A DNA stretch of 45,988 bases from Hyphomicrobiales bacterium (GCA_900468625.1 UBUL01000014.1:162641-208628), one strand, 5' to 3'. Shown: positions 36,099 through 45,179, counted from the stretch's first letter. Notes: a model not told the origin generated them from the letters alone. Translations and numbers: made by a program.

Positions 36099-37208
36099 TT
36101 ATTCGGCCGCCGTGCCGATGACGCCGCGCTTGATCTGATCGGCCTCGATCGACTCGAACAGCGCGCGGAAATTGCCTTCGCCGAAGCCTTCGTCACCCTT
36201 GCGCTGGATGAACTCGAAGAAGATCGGGCCGATGACGGTCTTGGAGAAGATCTGCAGCAGGATCTTCGTCACGCCGCCATTCACCACGCCTTCGCCGTCG
36301 ATCAGAATACCATGTTTCTTCATGCGCTCTATGGGTTCTTCGTGCCCATTCACACGCTTGTAGGACATGTCGTAGTAGCTCTCCGGAGGACCGGGCATGA
36401 AGCGCAGGCCGTTGTCGGCAAGCGTATCGGTTGCCTGATAGATATCATCCGTTCCGACCGCGATGTGCTGGATGCCCTCGCCCTTGTACTTCTTCAGGAA
36501 CTCCTCGATCTGGCTGGTATCGTCCTTCGATTCGTTCAGTGGAATCCGGATCTTGCCGCAGGGCGAGGTGATGGCCCGGCTCACCAGACCGGTAATGCGC
36601 CCGTCAATATCGAAGAAGTGGATCTGCTTGAAATTGAACAGATCGCGATAGAAATCCCACCACTTGTCCATGTTGCCGCGGAAGACATTGTGGGTCAGAT
36701 GATCGAGGTAATAGAAGCCGACGCCTTCAGGATTCGGATTCTCTTCGCCGATCCAGTCGAATTCTGTGCCGTAGGCCGATCCCTTCTTGCCATAGGTCTC
36801 GATGAAATAGAGCAACGAGCCGCCGATGCCGACGATGGCGGGAACATCGAGCGCCTTGTCGCTGCCCTTATACGGAACCGCACCCTTCGAGACGGCATGA
36901 TCGAAGGCGTGTCTGGCATCGACCACGCGCCAGGCCATCGACGGCGCCGCAGGACCGTGATCCGCGACGAAGCGGGCGGCATGGCTGCCCGGTTCTGCAT
37001 TCAGGATATAGTTGATATCGCCCTGGCGCCAAACTGTGATGTCTTTTTCCTTGTGCTTGGCGACTGCGACATAGCCCATGCGGGTAAAGAGCTCGCGCAG
37101 CTTCTCCGGCTCGGGATGGGCGAACTCGACGAATTCGAAGCCGTCTGTGCCGGCCGGATTATCGGCGGTGATTTCCGACGGCGGCGCATCATGCGGAAAA
37201 GGACCCAT
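36099..37208 (-). CDS. hpd: 4-hydroxyphenylpyruvate dioxygenase
   Basis: A 369-aa non-haem iron dioxygenase turning 4-hydroxyphenylpyruvate into homogentisate. The three iron ligands are visible: His in LDHLTHNVF, His in [11 protein letters not shown] and Glu in [18 protein letters not shown], two vicinal-oxygen-chelate domains apart. The ATG at 37208 has GAGGAGGAGAAA just upstream. It is the first gene of the tyrosine-degradation operon and is divergent from an Lrp/AsnC regulator, with two dyads in the shared promoter region. Confidence 0.96.
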   Translation of the reverse strand: MGPFPHDAPPSEITADNPAGTDGFEFVEFAHPEPEKLRELFTRMGYVAVAKHKEKDITVWRQGDINYILNAEPGSHAARFVADHGPAAPSMAWRVVDARHAFDHAVSKGAVPYKGSDKALDVPAIVGIGGSLLYFIETYGKKGSAYGTEFDWIGEENPNPEGVGFYYLDHLTHNVFRGNMDKWWDFYRDLFNFKQIHFFDIDGRITGLVSRAITSPCGKIRIPLNESKDDTSQIEEFLKKYKGEGIQHIAVGTDDIYQATDTLADNGLRFMPGPPESYYDMSYKRVNGHEEPIERMKKHGILIDGEGVVNGGVTKILLQIFSKTVIGPIFFEFIQRKGDEGFGEGNFRALFESIEADQIKRGVIGTAAE

Positions 37209-37230
37209 TTTCTCCTCCTCGGAAGACAGG

Positions 37231-37248
37231 ACTTTGACTATGCAAAGT
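37231..37248. promoter_or_regulatory. ACTTTG-N6-CAAAGT dyad upstream of hpd
   Basis: Perfect 6-bp inverted repeat with a 6-bp spacer, nine bases upstream of the hpd ribosome site. It is a candidate operator for the divergent Lrp/AsnC regulator. Confidence 0.45.
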
Positions 37249-37302
37249 ATGGCTCCAAATGCGCGCAAAGTGCTTGCATTCTATCTGCGTATTGAAAATA
37301 TT

Positions 37303-37321
37303 ATACACGATCTGTGTGTAT
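37303..37321. promoter_or_regulatory. ATACAC-N7-GTGTAT dyad upstream of lrp-type gene
   Basis: A 6-bp inverted repeat with a 7-bp spacer in an AT-rich stretch, 18 bases before the regulator ATG. It is well placed for autoregulation by the Lrp/AsnC protein. Confidence 0.45.
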
Positions 37322-37338
37322 TTTGGAAGTTTTACGCA

Positions 37339-37818
37339 ATGGATGAGCCTCTTGACAAATTGGATCTGCGTCTTCTCGAAGAACTGCAGAAGGACGGCAA
37401 GCTGACGAACAACGAATTGGGAGAGCGGATCGCGCTTTCCCCTTCCCAATGCTCGCGCCGGCGCACCAGGCTGGAGGCGGAGGGCTATATTCGCAGCTAT
37501 CAGGCCAATCTCGATCGGCAGAAGCTTGGGCTTGATATGCTGGTGGTGATTTCTGTGACGCTCGCCACCCACAACAGGGACAATGCGCGCCGGTTTTCGC
37601 AGCTGATCAACGGGCTGCCGGAAGTGCTGGAAGCCTACGCGCTGACGGGCGAAATGGATTACCACCTAAAGGTTGCGACCCGCGGGCTCGCCGGTCTTTC
37701 TCGTTTCGTCAACGAGGTGCTTTTGCCGCACGAATCCGTACAGCATGTGAAGACGTCGATCGTGCTCGATACGCTCAAGACCTTCGAGGGATTTCCTATG
37801 TCGATGTCGCATGGCTGA
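37339..37818 (+). CDS. Lrp/AsnC-family regulator of tyrosine degradation
   Basis: A 159-aa regulator of Lrp/AsnC type. An N-terminal winged helix-turn-helix (LDKLDLRLLEELQKDGKL, then ELGERIALSPSQCSRRRTRL) is followed by a RAM/ligand domain from about residue 70, with ALTGEMDYHLKVATRGL as its signature. The ATG at 37339 begins the conserved domain. It is divergent from hpd with 130 bp between, so it probably controls the hpd-hmgA-fahA-maiA genes, as HpdR-like regulators do elsewhere, in response to an aromatic acid. The ligand is inferred. Confidence 0.92.
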   Translation: MDEPLDKLDLRLLEELQKDGKLTNNELGERIALSPSQCSRRRTRLEAEGYIRSYQANLDRQKLGLDMLVVISVTLATHNRDNARRFSQLINGLPEVLEAYALTGEMDYHLKVATRGLAGLSRFVNEVLLPHESVQHVKTSIVLDTLKTFEGFPMSMSHG

Positions 37819-37958
37819 CACGGCGACGGCGTTCGATGACGATGAGCTTGGCGCCCCGCCCGTCCCCCTGACATGTCCCAGGGTTCGCCAATCGGACCCC
37901 GCCGTCCATAAAGCTGTGACTAGTGTGGCCAATCGAGAATAGAAGACGGGTGAAGAAC

Positions 37959-38741
37959 ATGCAATCGGGGTATGATCTCTTTCCAGTCATACGAAATAAT
38001 ACACTCTCAGCGAGGATGGATTTTATGGTATACATGGACATGCGGGAGCGACATCTCGAAGGTTTTTCCGAGACACTTCTAAGGTGCAATCATCTATATC
38101 GCCCAAACAGCGATTCAATTGCCTTGCTCAATACTGTCAACAGCCGTCGGAAGATCGAGATATTCGATTACGGCCGCTCTGCGGATGCATTCACCCGCGC
38201 TTTCGGAATGCGAAATTCTCTGAAATGCCTGCGGGCGCTTACCAGCCTCGGCGCTGCCATACGTCGATACGAAACGGTATGCGATCTCGGCTGCGGCTCT
38301 GGCGCCTTCAGCCTCGCCTTTGCCTATCTCGCCGACAATCCCGATCTCAAGCTTCAGGGCCTGGATGCCTCGGAAACCCAGCTTCGGCTGGCGGGAGAGC
38401 TCATGTCGGCGGCAGGGCTTCCCGGAAGCTTCGCGTTCGAGCGGCGAAACCTGCCGGCGCAGATCGGCTACCTTCCTGACCTGACGATCTCCTCCTACTG
38501 GTTCTGCGAGAACGAACATGTGATCGCCGATCCGGTATTGTTTGATCTCATGGCCGGGCGCGAGATGTTGATCGTCGATTATGAAAAGATCATCGATCGC
38601 ATTGCGGCCTGCCTTCCAAGAGGGTTCCAGGTTTTAGCGAGACATAGTGCCCTTGTTGAAATCCCCTCCGTGTTGACCGATTTCGTCGCTCAGGAATGGG
38701 CAAGCGTCTACGGCCTCCATATCAGCCGCACCGCCGGCTAG
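37959..38741 (+). CDS. SAM-dependent methyltransferase
   Basis: A 260-aa class I methyltransferase. Motif I, the AdoMet-binding glycine loop, is VCDLGCGSGAFSLAFA near residue 108, followed by LQGLDASETQLRLA, the acidic end of strand 2. The remainder keeps the Rossmann pattern. The first ~70 bases of the gene are AT-rich compared with the rest. The ATG at 37959 is preferred, though a GTG at 37923 is in frame. It stands alone between the Lrp-type gene and an exported protein, so the acceptor molecule is unknown. Confidence 0.75.
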   Translation: MQSGYDLFPVIRNNTLSARMDFMVYMDMRERHLEGFSETLLRCNHLYRPNSDSIALLNTVNSRRKIEIFDYGRSADAFTRAFGMRNSLKCLRALTSLGAAIRRYETVCDLGCGSGAFSLAFAYLADNPDLKLQGLDASETQLRLAGELMSAAGLPGSFAFERRNLPAQIGYLPDLTISSYWFCENEHVIADPVLFDLMAGREMLIVDYEKIIDRIAACLPRGFQVLARHSALVEIPSVLTDFVAQEWASVYGLHISRTAG

Positions 38742-38943
38742 AACGAGACGATTGGCGTCGGTGAGAGCATCGGGAGATGAAGACGGCACGGGACGATTTG
38801 CTTTGCGGCCAGTTGCCGCGCACATCCGCGCGGGCATTTTAGGCCTTGCCAAAGACGGCCCGGTTGCCATCTATGCCGTCGGCGAACCTGCCAATCACCG
38901 AGTTCTCACCCGTGGGTCCGTTTGTGCGGAGGATTTCATCAGA

Positions 38944-39660
38944 ATGCTGTTCCGGTCTTCATCGCTTGTCCGCATCATTGCCATGTGCAGCTCGGTTGCC
39001 ATGACGTTTGGCGCCCAGACAGCGATGGCGCAGGACATGTCTGCCACTTCCCAATGGCCCGATACGCCGGCTTCGCGATTGGAAGCCCTCGCAATTCTGC
39101 AGACCTTGAATGCCGATCTTCTCAGCAATGCCAGCGCCACACTGACGCTCGACCGCTGGTGTGCCGCACACAAGCTCGCCCCCGAAGGCTCCAAGATCGT
39201 CGCACAGCGTGTACGCGGCCAGGACAAGCCCGCCGATGCTTCGATTCGGAAGCTGCTTGCCGTCGGAGCCGACGAACCTGTCGCCTATCGCCGCGTGCGG
39301 CTGGCCTGCGGCGATCGCATCCTGTCCGAAGCGGATAACTGGTACGTGCCGGCAAAGCTCACGGCCGAGATGAACAAGACGCTCGATACGAGCGACGTCG
39401 CCTTCGGTCGCGCCGTTCAGGCCCTTAATTTCTCCCGTACGAACCTGTCGGCGAAACTGCTCTGGTCGCCTCTGCCGCAAGGATGGGAAATGGGTGCCGA
39501 TCTGCCGCCGCCGGCAACGGGATCTCTTACACTGCCGCCGTTCCTGCTCGAACATCACGCCGTGCTCAAGCTGCCTGACGGCACGCCGTTCAGCGCATTG
39601 ATCGAAAGCTATACCAGCCGGGTACTGGATTTCCCCGCCCCGCATTTGCCTTCCCCGTAA
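38944..39660 (+). CDS. exported protein, possible chorismate-lyase-like fold
   Basis: A 238-aa protein with a Sec signal (MLFRSSSLVRIIAMCSSVAM...) ending near TAMAQDM. The mature part resembles the UbiC/UTRA chorismate-lyase-like fold: a central YRRVRLACGDRILSEADNWYVP and a C-terminal KLPDGTPFSALIESYTSRVL, where the Glu is placed as in UbiC. This match is from pattern memory and weak. The ATG at 38944 has GGAGGA about 10 bases upstream; the frame is open for another 64 codons but without a ribosome site. If the fold holds, it would act in the periplasm on chorismate or a similar small molecule. No ubiquinone genes are nearby. Confidence 0.6.
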   Translation: MLFRSSSLVRIIAMCSSVAMTFGAQTAMAQDMSATSQWPDTPASRLEALAILQTLNADLLSNASATLTLDRWCAAHKLAPEGSKIVAQRVRGQDKPADASIRKLLAVGADEPVAYRRVRLACGDRILSEADNWYVPAKLTAEMNKTLDTSDVAFGRAVQALNFSRTNLSAKLLWSPLPQGWEMGADLPPPATGSLTLPPFLLEHHAVLKLPDGTPFSALIESYTSRVLDFPAPHLPSP

Positions 39661-39734
39661 GTTCCGCTCTGTGGTGCATGGCGCGTTTCGCGTGCTTTGT
39701 GCTGATCGCTGCTGGCAAATACAAGGCCATATGG

Positions 39735-39764
39735 AACCGCATAAACCGGCGGCGCGATGCGGTT
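39735..39764. repeat. inverted repeat in the flgE upstream region
   Basis: AACCGCA (39735-39741) and TGCGGTT (39758-39764) form a perfect 7-bp inverted repeat with a 16-bp spacer, about 90 bases before the flgE start. It could be a regulator site or an mRNA stem. Confidence 0.35.
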
Positions 39765-39850
39765 TTGCCGACGTCGCGACACCGGAAAAAGCCAGTTTCA
39801 CACAAGTCACTCTGGTTATCCTGCCGCCATCAGCAACGTGCGAGGAACCA

Positions 39851-41179
39851 ATGAGCATCTTTGGTAGCATGAAAACGGCAGTTTCAGGCATGAATGCGCA
39901 GGCAAATAAGCTTAGCACCGTGTCGGACAACATCGCGAACGTCAACACAACGGGCTATAAGTCGGCAAGCGCCAGCTTTTCGTCGTTGATTCTGCCTTCG
40001 GGCGGCGGCAGCTACAATTCCGGCAGCGTCGAGACGAATGTCAGCTATTCGGTGACGCAGCAGGGCGATGCCATCTCCACCAATTCCGGCACCGATCTGT
40101 CGATCCGCGGCGCCGGCTTCTTCGTCGTGCAGGGCGCCGACGGCAAGACGGTTCTGACACGCGCGGGTGACTTTACCCCGGATGCCAATGGCAATCTCGT
40201 CAATTCCGCCGGCTACACGCTGATGGGCTACTCCTATGCGTCCGGAGCACCCGCCGTCGTCGTCAACGGCTTCGACGGCCTGGTGCCGATCAACGTCAAC
40301 CAGAATGGTCTTGCAAGCGAAGCTTCTACAACTGGGACCTTCAAGGGCAACCTTAACTCGAATGCAACCGTTGTTACTGGCTCGTCCGTTGCTTTGCCGA
40401 GTAAGGCTAACACGGACGCCTCTACCGGCGGCACTGGTAGCACCCCTCCAGTTACGACCAATACCCAGAAGAGCTCGGTCGTCGCCTATGACAAACTTGG
40501 CAATAGCGTCATGTATGACGTTTATTATACTAAGATCTCGGGCGCGGATTCCACTGCCGCAACGTCCGACCAGTGGGAAGTTGCGGTTTATCGCCATGCT
40601 GATGCGAACACCTCCGGCAGCAGTTCGTTTCCGTATTCCGCGGCGCCTGTTGGCACGACCACTTTGACTTTTGATGCAAACGGAAACCAGGTTGCCGACG
40701 GCAAGGGCGTGTTTAATATTGTCGATCCGAAGACCGGTGGAACCATCCAGATGGATCTAACCGGGATGACGCAGAAGGCTACGGACTTCAGCTCGACCGG
40801 CTCGACCAACGGACAAGCGGCCAGCCCCGTTACCGGCGTGACCATCGACAAGAGCGGTGTCGTCTACGCAAACTACAAGACCGGCGATCCGAAGGCGATC
40901 TACCAGATCCCGCTGGCGACCGTCGCGAGCCCGGACAAGCTGACGCTGATGAGCGGCAACGTCTATCAGGCCAATGCCGATTCCGGCGTCACCGTCACGA
41001 GCTTCGCCAACAGCAACGGTCTCGGATACGTCCAGTCGAACTCGCTGGAAGCATCGAACGTCGACCTCGCAGGTCAGCTCACCGACATGATCCAGGCGCA
41101 GAAGAGCTATACGGCCAACTCCAAGGTCTTCCAGACGGGTACCGACCTTCTGGACGTGCTCGTCAATCTCCAGCGCTAG
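39851..41179 (+). CDS. flgE: flagellar hook protein FlgE
   Basis: A 442-aa hook structural protein. The N-terminal rod motif SGMNAQANKLSTVSDNIANV and the C-terminal SNVDLAGQLTDMIQAQKSY plus LLDVLVNLQR are diagnostic of hook/rod proteins, forming the D0 coiled coil. SIRGAGFFVVQ marks D1. The middle (about residues 150-320) is a variable Ser/Thr/Gly/Ala-rich region with more A/T-ending codons than its flanks. The ATG at 39851 has GAGGA five bases upstream. No other flagellar gene is in the window, so this is a lone or second copy. A strong terminator follows, so it is a single-gene transcript. Confidence 0.92.
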   Translation: MSIFGSMKTAVSGMNAQANKLSTVSDNIANVNTTGYKSASASFSSLILPSGGGSYNSGSVETNVSYSVTQQGDAISTNSGTDLSIRGAGFFVVQGADGKTVLTRAGDFTPDANGNLVNSAGYTLMGYSYASGAPAVVVNGFDGLVPINVNQNGLASEASTTGTFKGNLNSNATVVTGSSVALPSKANTDASTGGTGSTPPVTTNTQKSSVVAYDKLGNSVMYDVYYTKISGADSTAATSDQWEVAVYRHADANTSGSSSFPYSAAPVGTTTLTFDANGNQVADGKGVFNIVDPKTGGTIQMDLTGMTQKATDFSSTGSTNGQAASPVTGVTIDKSGVVYANYKTGDPKAIYQIPLATVASPDKLTLMSGNVYQANADSGVTVTSFANSNGLGYVQSNSLEASNVDLAGQLTDMIQAQKSYTANSKVFQTGTDLLDVLVNLQR

Positions 41180-41198
41180 TCTTCCTTTCAAGCAGCTT

Positions 41199-41223
41199 AA
41201 AAGGCCCTTCGGGGCCTTTTTTT
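41199..41223 (+). terminator. rho-independent terminator of flgE
   Basis: AAAAGGCCC, a TTCG tetraloop, and GGGCC followed by seven Ts lie 20 bases after the flgE stop. Stem, stable loop and T-run are all present. Confidence 0.92.
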
Positions 41224-41335
41224 CGTTTCCGTGGCTTCCGCGAGGAACGCCTTAGTCCGCCGGCAATTCGATGCCCATTCAGTCCAATGTCCTGCCGGGG
41301 CAAGTTCGTGCGTAAGAGTTCATTGGGGCGATGCG

Positions 41336-41887
41336 ATGGTGGTTTTGGATAGCGGCTTATTCTCAGGCTTCGACTGCAGCCAACGGATGGGCGCAATATT
41401 CCTGAGCAGCTTCCTGGCACAGATCGGGATTGTCGCAGGCTTAGCTGCATCCGTTCGCAGGCCCAATCGTTACAGACCTGCCGTGGAAATGCTCGACGAG
41501 GGGCCTTATTTCACCCGCAGGCGGATCATTGTCTGGATTGTTTGGGGCATGATCTTTGCAACAGTTTCGGGAATATCTGCTTTTCTGCAGACGACGACAG
41601 CGGTTCTTCTGGATGCCACGTCGATCGTTGAAACGAGTTGCCGTGGACTTCGTGCCGAAGAGTACCGCCTGGATCGTACCAAGCTGCAGGTCACCTTTGG
41701 TCACGATCCGTACTGGTTCAGCAAACGACCGCTTGAAACCGCCTATCTGGCAATTACGCAAGCCGATAAGCCCAGGCCTATTTTCATCCATCTTCATGGA
41801 CGTCCTGGCTCAAAGGACCTTCTTCAGCTGGCACCGGAGCCGATGGCCGAGTATGCCCGCTATCGATCAAGCCAATGGGGTCGTTAG
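41336..41887 (+). CDS. hypothetical two-helix membrane protein
   Basis: A 183-aa protein not recognised from any family. Two hydrophobic segments are clear: AIFLSSFLAQIGIVAGLAAS near residues 19-38 and IIVWIVWGMIFATVSGISAF near 63-82. About 100 residues follow, with a Cys (ETSCRGLRAEE) and aromatic-rich FGHDPYWFSKRP, probably outside the cytoplasm. The frame is open further upstream to 41231, where it would overlap nothing, and the ribosome site at 41336 is weak. It follows the flgE terminator, so it is transcribed separately. It could be a real lineage-specific envelope protein. Confidence 0.5.
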   Translation: MVVLDSGLFSGFDCSQRMGAIFLSSFLAQIGIVAGLAASVRRPNRYRPAVEMLDEGPYFTRRRIIVWIVWGMIFATVSGISAFLQTTTAVLLDATSIVETSCRGLRAEEYRLDRTKLQVTFGHDPYWFSKRPLETAYLAITQADKPRPIFIHLHGRPGSKDLLQLAPEPMAEYARYRSSQWGR

Positions 41888-42169
41888 AATCAGGCGCCAT
41901 CCACCTGAAGTCCGCCACATTTGTGCCGTGATCGGTAAGAAAAGCTGGCTCGAAACAGATGATGGGAATCATCGGCAGGCGACCAATTTTCCGCTGCGTC
42001 CATGATTCCCTGCGCTGTTAGGGTCTCGTTCAGCAAAGCAGCGCACAACTATGATTTCTGGATTCGGGCGCATGGCAGCCGGGCTTGTGGGGCAGGCAGG
42101 CGGCCGATACCGCTCTTGCCGGCAGCGGCGCGTACGGGTCCAGGAATATTTGATAGGAGATTTAATTCC

Positions 42170-43177
42170 GTGCGGTTGAGATATGCCCTTAGAAGCGTCG
42201 CCCAGATGCTCAGCCTTTGCTCCCTCGCCATCGTCATCCCGGCAACATCGCAATCCTTCGCCGCAGAGCGCCCATCGGATATTCCGGCGTGGCTGAAGGC
42301 CTATGTCGGACAGGGTGACGGTCAGATTGCCCAGCCGATCCTGCAAAGGGCGCGCGCGCTCTACATGCAAAAGGTAAGCGAAGGCAAAGTCAGGAATCCC
42401 TGCTATTTCGCCATGGACGCGACACGCCCGAACACTCCGAATGACGGCAAGTCGGCCGGCCGCTTCTACATCGTCTGCGAGGCGACGCAAACTTTCCGTG
42501 TCGTGTCTTCGGGACACGGCAGCGGCCGTGACCTCAAGGGCGTCGCCGACTTCGGCAACGGACGGATGTGCGCCAAGAACTTCGGCAATGCGATGGACTC
42601 GAATCTGACGACGGGCGGCTCCTATATGACGGAGGAGACGAAGACGACCTTCAAGGGTTACTATCGCCTCTCCCAAGCCAAGGATGCGGCCTACCTTCGC
42701 ACCTTCATCCAGTTCGATGGCGAAGGCGAGACGGCCAACGCACGGCAACGGGCGATCGGCGGACATGCAGCGGCCAAGGTGGCCGGCATATGCATGAAGA
42801 AGGATCCGCAAAGCCCCTATGCCAACCGCGACGGATATGTTCCGCTCGGGAAACTGGTGGAATATGCTGGCGGCCGCAGCGACGGCTGCACGAGCTGGTC
42901 GGCGTCGGACGCCAGCCAGATCATTTCCATGGTGAAGGACAATCCGACGACCCTCTATATCTATCCCGAGTCTTCGGACATCAGGGCCGTTGCCAAAGCG
43001 GTCGCGGCAGGGCGCTCTCCGGCACAATCCGGATTATATTGGAACGAGTCCTGCCTGAAGGAAATCGGCACGCCGAAATTCTGGCCCAAGGAGAGCCTCG
43101 AGCCGATCATCGTGCAGTACAAGAAGGACCATCCGGCACCGCCTGCCCGGCCGATACCGATCTGCGGCCAGCAATGA
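42170..43177 (+). CDS. L,D-transpeptidase-like protein (YkuD_2 type)
   Basis: A 335-aa exported protein resembling the YkuD_2 (PF13645) murein L,D-transpeptidase-like family. A signal region LSLCSLAIVIPATSQSFAAE ends near residue 30. Family landmarks follow: SSGHGSGRD, the GGSYMTEETKTTFKGYYRL stretch, ANARQRAIGGHAA, and the catalytic-Cys motif GGRSDGCTSW near residue 245. The usual form GRSxGCPA is altered to GRSDGCTSW, but the Cys and the His of GGHAA are kept. The GTG start at 42170 is chosen because AGGAGA lies nine bases before it. It would act on peptidoglycan in the periplasm. A perfect hairpin follows the gene. Confidence 0.78.
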   Translation: MRLRYALRSVAQMLSLCSLAIVIPATSQSFAAERPSDIPAWLKAYVGQGDGQIAQPILQRARALYMQKVSEGKVRNPCYFAMDATRPNTPNDGKSAGRFYIVCEATQTFRVVSSGHGSGRDLKGVADFGNGRMCAKNFGNAMDSNLTTGGSYMTEETKTTFKGYYRLSQAKDAAYLRTFIQFDGEGETANARQRAIGGHAAAKVAGICMKKDPQSPYANRDGYVPLGKLVEYAGGRSDGCTSWSASDASQIISMVKDNPTTLYIYPESSDIRAVAKAVAAGRSPAQSGLYWNESCLKEIGTPKFWPKESLEPIIVQYKKDHPAPPARPIPICGQQ

Positions 43178-43211
43178 CAGAGAAGCGCGGATGGAGCTGA
43201 AAACCTGGCAG

Positions 43212-43238
43212 GCGGCGATCCGAAGCCCGGATCGCCGC
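43212..43238. terminator. perfect 10-bp hairpin after the YkuD_2 gene
   Basis: GCGGCGATCC (43212-43221) pairs perfectly with GGATCGCCGC (43229-43238) across a 7-base loop, 35 bases after the stop codon and between convergent genes. No T-run follows, so it may be a weak or bidirectional terminator or a transcript-stabilising stem. Confidence 0.45.
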
Positions 43239-43325
43239 AGCCTCGGCCTGAACTGACTGCCGATGCATTTCCTCCATCTATCGGCTGTGGTCGGCGAGAG
43301 GGACATGCTTTCGATTCGTATGATG

Positions 43326-45179
43326 TCAGATGCTCGCCTGCGCTCCATGCAGTCCGGCATAGATGCCGCCCGCGGCCATCAGCTCATCATGCCGGCCTTC
43401 TTCCACGATGCCATCCTGCGTCAGTACGAGAATCCTGTCCGCATGCCTGACGGTCGAAAGGCGGTGCGCAATGACAATGGTCGTCCGGCCCTTTACCAGG
43501 CCTAGCAAGGCCTGCTGCACGGCACGTTCGCTCTCGTTGTCGAGCGCACTGGTCGCTTCGTCGAAGATCAGCACCGGCGGATTCTTGAGAAAAGCACGGG
43601 CGATCGTCAGCCTCTGCTTTTGCCCGCCTGAGAGCTTCACACCGCGCTGGCCGATGTCGGTCTGATAAGCCTGCGGAAGCCTCATGATGAAATCATGCGC
43701 ATTGGCTGCCTTTGCCGCCGCAACGATGTCCTCGTCTTTCGCCTCGGGACGGCCATAGCGCAGATTGTCGATGACGGTGCCGCTGAACAAATAGATATCC
43801 TGCTGCACCAGGCCGATATTGCGGCGCAGCGAAGCCAGGCTGATATTGCGGACATCCCGGCCATCGATGGTCACACTCCCTGCCCCGACATCATAGAATC
43901 GCGGAATGAGGCTGCACAGCGTGCTCTTGCCGACCCCCGACGGGCCGACCAACGCCACGAATTCGCCCGGCCTGACGGCAAACGACACGTTTTTGAGCAC
44001 CGGCTGCTCGCCGGTCTCGTAGCCGAAGCTGACCGAGTGAAAGCCGATAGCCCCTTCGACCCGGCCGAGAGGCGAAGCGCCGGGGCGATCGACGACCTCC
44101 GGCTCCTCTTCGAGAAGTTCCATCGCCCGGACGAAGCCGGTGTAGCCCTCCTGCCAGAGGCGAATGAAATTATCGAGCCGCCGCACGGGATCGACCAGTA
44201 TTCCGACGCAAAGCAGGAGCGTCAGCATGCCGGCGGCCGAGAGATCGGCGGTGATGATGCGGATCGCGCCCAGCACGATGACAATGATGGTCACCAGCTG
44301 GGAGAACCCGTCCATGCCGACCCAGAGCAATGCCTCGCTGCGGTAGCCTGATTTCCTGCTGTCGAGAAAACGCCGGTTCTCCCGCTCGAAACGGCGCAGT
44401 TCATCGCTTTCGTTGACAAAGGACTGTACGACACGGATGCCGCCTAATGCGTCTTCCACCCGTTCATTGATTCCAGCGATCCGCTCCTTGCTGGTGCGCA
44501 GCGCCGCATTCATATGGCCGTTGAAATGCAGCGCATAGGCAACGGCAAATGGGATCAGAAGCGCTATCGCGAGGGCAATGACCGGATCGATCAGGGTAAG
44601 CACCATCATTGCGCCTGCGAATTTGAGGACGCTGATGGCGAGGTCTTCCGGGCCATGGTGGAAGAGCTCGCCCAGCCAAAGGGAGTCGTTGCTGATGCGG
44701 CTCATGAGCTGACCGGTACGCTGCCGGTCGTAAAAGCTGAAGGATAGCTTCTGGCAATGTTCGAAGAGCTCCCTGCGAACCTGCGCCTCGATCCTGGCCC
44801 CCATGGCGTGGCCCTGATAGTCCACGAAGTAGGTGGCCAGAGCCTGCACGAGAAAGACGCCGAGCATGATAGCGCCCAGGGACAGTATCTGCTGAAGGGC
44901 GTCCGGCGCCTTTGCCAGTTCAGGCAGCCGGTTGACGATATGATTGGCGATCAGGGGCATGGCCACGGCCGTAGCGGCGACCGATACTGCGCACAATAAG
45001 TCCGCCATCAGCAGAGGCAGATGCGGCCGATAGTAGGAGATGAAGCGCCTCGCACGGGCGCGCGCCTTCAGACGTTCCGACGCGTCGTTGCCTGCGCCGG
45101 CAGAAGAAAAAAAGCTTGAGAAGAAACGTTTACGGCTTTTTGACGGGCGCCGTTCTCCATTGAGAGGATTGGAATCCAT
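43326..45179 (-). CDS. ABC exporter, permease-ATPase fusion (MsbA/LmrA type)
   Basis: A 617-aa half-transporter that would work as a homodimer in the inner membrane. The N-terminal transmembrane domain has six predicted helices (from about residue 50 to 340), and the ATPase domain follows with Walker A GPSGVGKST, the Q-loop LVQQDIYLFSG, signature LSGGQKQRL, Walker B VLIFDEATSALD and switch His in IAHRLST. Length and order match lipid A flippase MsbA and multidrug exporters. The N-terminal 40 residues are basic and serine-rich. Nothing nearby indicates the cargo, so lipid, peptide or drug export all remain possible. Confidence 0.92.
   Translation of the reverse strand: MDSNPLNGERRPSKSRKRFFSSFFSSAGAGNDASERLKARARARRFISYYRPHLPLLMADLLCAVSVAATAVAMPLIANHIVNRLPELAKAPDALQQILSLGAIMLGVFLVQALATYFVDYQGHAMGARIEAQVRRELFEHCQKLSFSFYDRQRTGQLMSRISNDSLWLGELFHHGPEDLAISVLKFAGAMMVLTLIDPVIALAIALLIPFAVAYALHFNGHMNAALRTSKERIAGINERVEDALGGIRVVQSFVNESDELRRFERENRRFLDSRKSGYRSEALLWVGMDGFSQLVTIIVIVLGAIRIITADLSAAGMLTLLLCVGILVDPVRRLDNFIRLWQEGYTGFVRAMELLEEEPEVVDRPGASPLGRVEGAIGFHSVSFGYETGEQPVLKNVSFAVRPGEFVALVGPSGVGKSTLCSLIPRFYDVGAGSVTIDGRDVRNISLASLRRNIGLVQQDIYLFSGTVIDNLRYGRPEAKDEDIVAAAKAANAHDFIMRLPQAYQTDIGQRGVKLSGGQKQRLTIARAFLKNPPVLIFDEATSALDNESERAVQQALLGLVKGRTTIVIAHRLSTVRHADRILVLTQDGIVEEGRHDELMAAGGIYAGLHGAQASI

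Noticed and set aside
34817..36121. 434-codon open frame on the plus strand
   Set aside because: Antisense to hmgA, which is certain.
35892..37295. 467-codon open frame on the plus strand
   Set aside because: Antisense to hpd and its leader; a shadow.
41969..43027. 352-codon open frame on the minus strand
   Set aside because: Antisense to the YkuD_2-like gene; no family features.
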